This document shows positions 58,206 through 64,000 of a stretch of DNA of 64,000 bases, piece after piece (positions within the stretch are counted from its first letter, which is position 1; every line of letters starts with the position of its first letter). This DNA is from Bactrocera neohumeralis (lineage: Eukaryota; Arthropoda; Insecta; Diptera; Tephritidae), in NCBI RefSeq assembly GCF_024586455.1, contig NC_065922.1, forward strand, positions 18,906,089 to 18,970,088, written 5' to 3'. A program made the translations under genes and the position numbers. Below the pieces are notes generated by a model. The model ran no database searches. It worked only from the letters and a program-made list of their open reading frames with translations, and was not told the origin of the DNA.

Positions 58206-58556
58206 GCTCGCTTTGTTGCGCGCGAAAAAATTTAAGAAAATATTGAAGGAAGTAAAAATGGTGAGAAGTGGATTATATTGGGAAATATTAGGTTTCTTTA
58301 GCGAATAATAGATTAATAATTTCTTTACTGCGAATCATATCAAATTTAGCATCCTTAGCATTGGTTTAGAGTATAAAGTGGCATCCTATATTCCTTTTGT
58401 TAAATTGAAAATATTTAAACTTTTATTTTTTAACTCGTCTTAGTCACGTGCGAAGCACATGAATGTTTTCAAGTCTATTCTGAAAGCAAATTATAAAAAA
58501 ACGTTTGCAATAGCGTTCAACTCTCGGCAAGCAATGTCAAATATGTGCTACACAAT

Positions 58557-59103
58557 GGGTTGTCAAAAAAGTCTTGCGGTATTTTTAATGAATTTTTTTT
58601 TTTATTGAAATTGAAATGAATTTTTGAGGACTCATGCCCAGCTCTTGACCGATGCTACGGCTGCTACTATGCCGGTCTCTTTCGACCAATTCAGCGATTT
58701 TGTCGCAATTTTCGACGACAGGCCTTCCGGAGCGTGGCGCATCTTCGACCACCTCTACACCAGAACGAAAACGTTGAAATCATCGTTGTGCGGAGGAAAT
58801 GGAAACTGTATCGGGTCCATAAACTGCACAAATTTTATTGGCGGCTTGAGATGCACTTTTGCCTTTATCGTAGTAGTACTGTGAAATATGCCGTATTCTC
58901 TCTTTATTTCTTTATTTTGCTCCATGTTTGCGACGCTATAACTCACGAACGACTTAAAAGAAACGACAGTCAATCAAACACGTGTTAGCGCGTGAAATGA
59001 GCTTTCCAAAAAGGTATAGCATGACCCGATGCGACGAATAAAACTAGAACTACGCGCTTTCAGCGCCAACTTGCAAAAATACCGCAAGACTTTTTTGACA
59101 ACA
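58557..59103 (-). mobile_element. mariner MITE keeping only the DNA-binding domain, copy 2
   Basis: Inverted ends TTGTCAAAAAAGTCTTGCGG at 58560-58579 and complement at 59079-59098 match over about 28 bp. The minus strand encodes the transposase N-terminus in three shifted pieces: YYDKGKSASQAANKICAVYG-like, then VEDAPRSGRPVVENCDKIAE, then SRSIGQELGMS at about 58640. That is the paired helix-turn-helix region. The catalytic two-thirds are deleted right after it. The copy at 39.2 kb has the same breakpoint region. Confidence 0.8.
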
Positions 59104-59109
59104 TATTAT

Positions 59110-60155
59110 ATATTCTATACCGTTCAAAGTAAACTCAAAATTAGTAGTTCAAACAAAAACATTTTCAATAAAACTTGGGAGACTTTTAGGGAAAATGTAT
59201 GCCTTTTTGGATGAAAAATAATATATAAAATAAATTCGTTTCTAAATAGTAGCGAGGTCACTGTATATGAAATCTTACATTGCAAGCCAATTGATTTAAG
59301 ATTTTCTTATGTTTCCAAGGAGCGATTTCGAGAAATTGTTTTTTTTTTTTAAGTTAACTATGCTGGTCTGTCATAGTGCAGTTTAGAGTAATGAAGCCGA
59401 TTTAGATAAGTATACCTCAGTTCTCTCTACATATTCTGAAAAACATGCGAGAAAAGTGATCTTTCTAAATATCTGGTCTCAGTGCACTAAAACAAATACC
59501 ACACCAATTTGAAATGCGCACTTGATTCGAAATATTTCACCAAGGCTAAGATATGTTTTAAAATTGAACACGTCTTCATGCTTTTAATTTAATTTTTATA
59601 AAGCACCGTTAGATTTTCAGCGGAAACATGTTTACAAATCAGAATATTCAACAATTTAGAGACCATTTGTATATATTTTGACTAAACAATTTTGAAGGAT
59701 TTTTTGATTTTCGGCTTATGGGCTGCAAGACTGTGCAGCAATACTCAGCGAGCAAATATTTCAACTTTGTCGAGTCTTCCAAAATTTAACTCAAATTCTT
59801 TCAATCATTTTAGAGAAGTTCGGTTAAAAAAGATCATATTATTTACTTTATAATTGATTCGCCTAAAATGAACGATACTTTGCTACAATGTACTTTTTTT
59901 AATTTAATAACGTCAAAGTATAATATTACTACAAAAATATGTCTAATCATCTAACCAAGGACATCTACCAAGTTATATATAGCTATATCAACACCTCATC
60001 TAACATTTAACGAGCTTCAGAGTAAATCAACACCCATTTGCTTAGCATTTGCCCTACGACTGTGTTCGAAGGCTTGTAAATCAAAACGTAGACAAATGTA
60101 ATTAATTGCTTGCCATTCAAAAACATTTTTTTACTTTTCGGATTTTGGTTGAACG
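59110..60155. other. AT-rich noncoding stretch
   Basis: No feature was recognised apart from the acceptor-like end at 60157-60159. Confidence 0.4.
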
Positions 60156-60159
60156 ACAG

Positions 60160-60294
60160 ACTTTATATGATGCCATGAGTGCACAACAAATTGAAATGTC
60201 CATCAACAGCATACGTCAGCGAGCGACAACACCGGTGATGAGGCCGATGACAAGCAGGCAGTGCTGTGGGAAGCAAAATAAGAAAAAAAAATAA
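60160..60294 (+). CDS. candidate terminal exon of a plus-strand gene
   Basis: A pyrimidine-containing stretch and CAG at 60157-60159 could be an acceptor. The frame then reads TLYDAMSAQQIEMSINSIRQ and continues RATTPVMRP...CCGKQNKKKK to a stop at 60292. AATAAA occurs at about 60289 and again near 60320. It is the only short frame nearby with a balanced composition. I do not recognise the peptide. It might be the last exon of an unknown gene, or chance. Confidence 0.2.
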   Translation, partial: TLYDAMSAQQIEMSINSIRQRATTPVMRPMTSRQCCGKQNKKKK

Positions 60295-60299
60295 AAAAA

Positions 60300-61430
60300 T
60301 ATATTTTATTGTTTTATTGAATAAACTATTGCTGAGATAAATTTATTGTTATTTTTTTAGACTTTAGCAAACATTTCAAGAATAAAAGTGGATTTGTAAG
60401 CACATAATTACATTTATAAGCGTAGGTGTGCGTGTGTTCGTGAGTTTTTTCATCATTTCCGATTTTCTACTTATTTAGCCACACTCCGCAGCGATTTCCC
60501 TGAATTCAAAAAGATTTCACAATGCAGCGCTGAAGTTCAGCTGGTAAAAGCTGCCGACATCTGTGGCTGCAGGCATGTTGCAACAGCTGCGCATGCGCAC
60601 TTTGTGGGGTCACAAGTGTCGTTGTCATGTTGTCGTCACATTTCTTATTCCCCACACATAATATTTTGGGCAATTTGTCAGCGAGTTGTGCGCTTGCTTC
60701 TAGGAAGATTTCTCAATACCAAAAAAAAGCTGCTCCACAGCGCTAAAGAAAGGCCAAACACGTCCAAGGCAGTTAATGGCATTAATTGCAAAATACTCGT
60801 GGCACACTTACTAATTTCTTTGGACTTTAATGCGCAAATTCTCGCACTTAAGTGTCGGCGCAATTAAATGCCACACACAAATCTCTTCTAACTTTCGCAA
60901 AATGATGTGATTTCGTGTGATTTTATTAACATCAACTTTTCGTTTATTAATTTTTATGTGCGCATAATTGCATTACTGAGCTGAAATAACGGTTCGTTGG
61001 GGCTTTGCGAAATTTCGGCGTAATGCCATGAGGCAGCGCGGCAGCTTTTATTTTATGGCCACTTTTGTAAGTGTGTCACAATTGCAACATATTGTCGCCG
61101 CACGGCTTGTGGCGACTTCACATTGTAGTCAGCGCAGCGCAACCACTGGCTATGTGCGAGGAAAAATGTCAAAAGCTAAAAGAGAAAAAATGCCAAAAAG
61201 CAGAAACGAGCCAACTTATCCACTCATTCACATGCTTACGGCGAGAAAGAACCTAAATTACCCGCATAACAAACAAATGTTTACTCGCATATGACTGAGA
61301 CGTGGCCATTTGAATTTTAAGTTCGTTGCTGCAGTTTTTTGTTTTGTGTCTCTTCCTCCCATATCTTTTACTGCTCCGTCGACTGCCCAGCAGCGGCAGT
61401 TCATTCGCTTGAGCGCTTACTTGGCAATGG
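60300..61430. other. noncoding stretch containing an NRF-1-type site
   Basis: Less AT-rich than most of the window. Frames at 60604-60867 and 61028-61294 show no domains. The stretch may be intron or promoter-proximal DNA. Confidence 0.35.
60588..60599. promoter_or_regulatory. perfect NRF-1/Erect-wing-type palindrome
   Basis: TGCGCATGCGCA again, preceded by CAACAGC. It is identical to the site at 2851-2862. Function is inferred from the motif only. Confidence 0.35.
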
Positions 61431-61439
61431 AAAGCTGTT

Positions 61440-61780
61440 TATTGTTGTTGTAGTTGTTATTATTGATGTTGTTGTAGTTAATATTAGTGTTGTTGTAGTT
61501 ATTTTGGCGCTGTTGTAGTTATTGTTGTAGTTGGTGTTTGTTATTTTTAGCCTTGTTGTTGTTATAACTAGTGTTGTTGTTATAGTTTTTATTGTTGTTG
61601 TAGTTATTCTCGTTGTTGTTGTTGTTAATATTGTTATTACTATTAGTGCTTTTGTATATATTATTAGTGTTGTTTTAGTTGTTGTAGTTATTCTCGTTGT
61701 TGCTGTAGTTATTACTGTTTGTTGTAGTTGTTATTTTTGTTGTTCTTGTTGTTATTATTAGTGTTGTTGCTCTTTTTTGT
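61440..61780. repeat. TTGTTGTAGTTATT low-complexity tract
   Basis: Imperfect repeats of GTTGTTGTAGTTATT over 340 bp. The valine-rich frame in it is an artefact. Its texture resembles the tract at 18.8-19.4 kb. Confidence 0.75.
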
Positions 61781-61789
61781 TGTTTTTTA

Positions 61790-62365
61790 TAGAATCGTAA
61801 ACGTTTACCAATGTTTATTCGTGTAGAAAGTTGCGCACGCATACCAACACATACAAATACCTACATATGTATGTACATACATGAATACACCTGCGCTTTA
61901 CAATGTAAGTTATCTGTGTTTTGGGCCTGCCTTTTCTTCTTTCTTAACACTTATTTAGGTCATGCTTATCGGCTTTAAACGCTGTAACTAGCTGTAGCCG
62001 CAAGTGTGGTTTTTGGTGGCGACAGTCACATCGTTATGGCAACACTGTAAAAAGCTTTGACGAACCTTTGTTTGGACGTGCACCCACTGAGTGCACACTG
62101 GAATGTTTTAAGATTTGAATTTACTTTGAAATATTTATTTTCCTACACCAACTGCCCATAGACAGTTTCATACGGAAAGTGACAACTCTCTCTGCTATAA
62201 GTATTAAGAAGATTGATGGTTGGAACAGGAAGAGATAAAGCGAACTTCTGAACCAGCACATAAATAATCTAAATGAATTTCAAGTTTGTACTTGTCAAGC
62301 GACTTCTAAGTGAGAATACCCTCTCGACTAGAATAGAGAAGAGATTAAGTAAAGAAAGGAGAATA
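61790..62365. other. noncoding stretch
   Basis: TACATA microsatellite at about 61860-61885, otherwise unremarkable. Confidence 0.4.
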
Positions 62366-62369
62366 CTAC

Positions 62370-62830
62370 CTTAATCTATACCGACGATTCCAAAATGTAT
62401 TGCGGCGTAGGCACGAGAATCTTGATATCTCTCTGCCTTTCTGGCGGCCAAACTGAGCTAACATCTGCCAAGCGCAAGTACTAGGCATAGAGAAGGCCCG
62501 TGGAGTTCAACTGAACAACTACGGGAGGATACAGAAAGCGACTATTTACACAGGCAGCCAGGCGGCATTACTAGCCTTTTCGTCGCCAAAGATCAACTCC
62601 AGCTTAGTACGGCAACGAAAAATTGCAGTTAAATATTTTGTCGGATGATTTTTGCCAAAGCTGTATGGAGGAAGGCAAAGTAAAATCATCTAAGAACTTT
62701 GTCCTTCATTTCTCAGCATTTACCAAACTAAGATTTCAATATTTCGGTAGAAGAGATCTTTTCACGAACCTAGCGAAGTGGCTGGTATTGATACTAACCG
62801 CCTATTCGAAACGCTTCGTCGGTCTATGAG
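62370..62830 (+). mobile_element. LINE RNase H and C-terminal remnant
   Basis: The plus strand reads LIYTDDSKMYCGVGTRI (about 62370-62420), the start of an RNase H domain with its catalytic Asp. It continues with decayed helix blocks (TIYTGSQAALLAF-like near 62550) and then CQSCMEEGKVKSS and LRFQYFGRRDLFTNL, the terminal knuckle, mostly degenerate. A stop is at 62829. The RT region is absent. Confidence 0.65.
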
Positions 62831-62844
62831 GAACTTTTGATCCA

Positions 62845-64000
62845 TTTTTCGAAGTTTCGGCACGAGAATCAATCCAAATAACTAACTTATTGGGCGTGCG
62901 ATGCCTTGAGTCGCCGATTACAATATTGAAATGATGATAACCCTACTTAGTTCATGGTGGAATGTGAGAAATTTATTTACCAACAGTCGAAATAATAAAG
63001 TAAAAGAAATTTTTTTACTGTATGATTGAAGATAAATAGTAAAATGTTTCAGAATAACACTATTTGCATGTACTATGCCTGATCTTAGTGACTTGAAAAA
63101 AAAACTCTACCTTTTGAAATACGGCAATCGTTCTCCTTCGACCTTTAAAGTTGCATTTTAACAGCAACAAATCCTAGATCCATCAAATCCACGACCATCA
63201 GAGCACTTTTGTACAGGGGCGGATCCACGGTGGTGTTGAAATGTGAAGAGTTCCGCTGACACTGCGCGAAGAAAAGACTTTGAGTTGCAAGTACAAAATG
63301 ATATAGTTGCTTTGTATCATCTATGGTTGCATTTATCATGATTAAGAAAGACCCTTTATCTCTCACCTAAAACTTTTATTGAAGACAACAAGAGATAAAA
63401 AAGGTTTTGAAACAAAATAAAAGCAAAGAGCTCAACTTTATGATCGAGTAAATGACCAAACTCACTTATCACAAGCCGGCACTCAACCACAATCACTCAG
63501 TCTAGCGCCAACGACTTGTTTATTGGTGGAGGGGCACTTTTAATTAACCAGCGCGATTAAAATTTATAATTTCTTAGATTCGTTTTTCATGTCTAATTTA
63601 CTGGCGCTTGTACTTGTACGCGCTTGTTTCGTTGGCGCTTTTCACTTTCAAACAAATTGCTGACGAAACGAGTAAAGGCACATTGTTGCTTTTGTTGTGG
63701 CTGTTGCGAACCACAGTTAATAACAATAAATAACCGACATGTGACATATTATGTGACGTTGTGTTGCACTATAGCGACCGCGTTTAAACCCAAGCCAACC
63801 AACAAAAAAAACGGCAAGAAGTCAACGTGACAAGATACGAAGGCGGCCGACCGCATAGGCAATCGCCTGGCCGGATGAAGGCAATTGTGGGACGGATGGG
63901 TGAATGTTGAACACTTACGACGAACCAGTCAGCGATGGCGTCCAGTGAATTTCCCAAGAAATCAAGAAATGCAAAAAAAGAAGGCCTACACAGCTAACGG
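62845..64000. other. noncoding to window end
   Basis: The minus frame at 63145-63366 (containing LMDLGFVAVKMQL) resembles no family I know. From about 63500 the sequence becomes more GC-rich, and the last 200 bp could approach another gene. Nothing firm. Confidence 0.35.

Noticed and set aside
61531..61761. Valine-rich 76-codon frame resembling a membrane protein
   Set aside because: Created by GTT/GTA simple repeats.
1..64000. tRNA, rRNA or snRNA genes
   Set aside because: No cloverleaf with A and B boxes, and no rRNA or spliceosomal RNA motif was found by eye. A covariance-model scan would settle this.

Overview
This is eukaryotic nuclear DNA from a higher fly (Diptera). A tephritid fruit fly is the best guess. 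The evidence is AT-rich sequence full of CAA/TTG and TACATA microsatellites, dense mariner and LINE debris, and several copies of an INE-1/Helentron-type element with tephritid-like terminal motifs. Spliced genes carry normal GT..AG introns. I see no bacterial or viral gene, tRNA, rRNA or CRISPR. The species call is inference.

Layout. 0-8 kb: LINE and mariner debris, a 341-bp MITE, an INE-1-like element with an amplified 154-bp internal repeat, promoter-like noncoding exons near 4.3-5.1 kb, and an RTE-type LINE remnant. 8.7-14.7 kb: the clearest genes, two tandem minus-strand paralogues encoding coiled-coil proteins of 400 and about 371 residues. Each has four exons with the same intron phases (2, 1, 0) and a third exon of exactly 185 nt. 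A degenerate minisatellite separates them, and intron 1 of the second holds a perfect 24-bp hairpin and a mariner fragment. 15-24 kb: LINE debris and three mariner-type remnants, one delimited by terminal inverted repeats and TA. 24-26 kb: a candidate TATA-less promoter with a short first exon. 26-32 kb: more repeats in AT-rich DNA.

32.6-33.9 kb: a long CAA-rich leader and a first coding exon with a signal peptide, ending at a strong splice donor. No convincing continuation is visible, so much of the remaining 30 kb may be the first intron of this gene. 34-64 kb: mostly noncoding DNA with LINE tails, two mariner derivatives that keep only the transposase DNA-binding region, a TTAA-flanked element with an INE-1-like element nested inside, near-identical INE-1-like copies 9.4 kb apart, a threefold 220-bp tandem repeat, a complete 1.07-kb Helentron-like element and palindromic NRF-1/EWG-type sites.

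No intact transposase or reverse transcriptase was found. The RTE, INE-1-like, TTAA and mariner families could only move with enzymes supplied elsewhere. The genes do not form an operon-like system. The main biological units are the paralogue pair and the gene starting at 33.7 kb. Exon joins are my predictions from splice motifs and reading frame, and family names come from recognised motifs, not searches.
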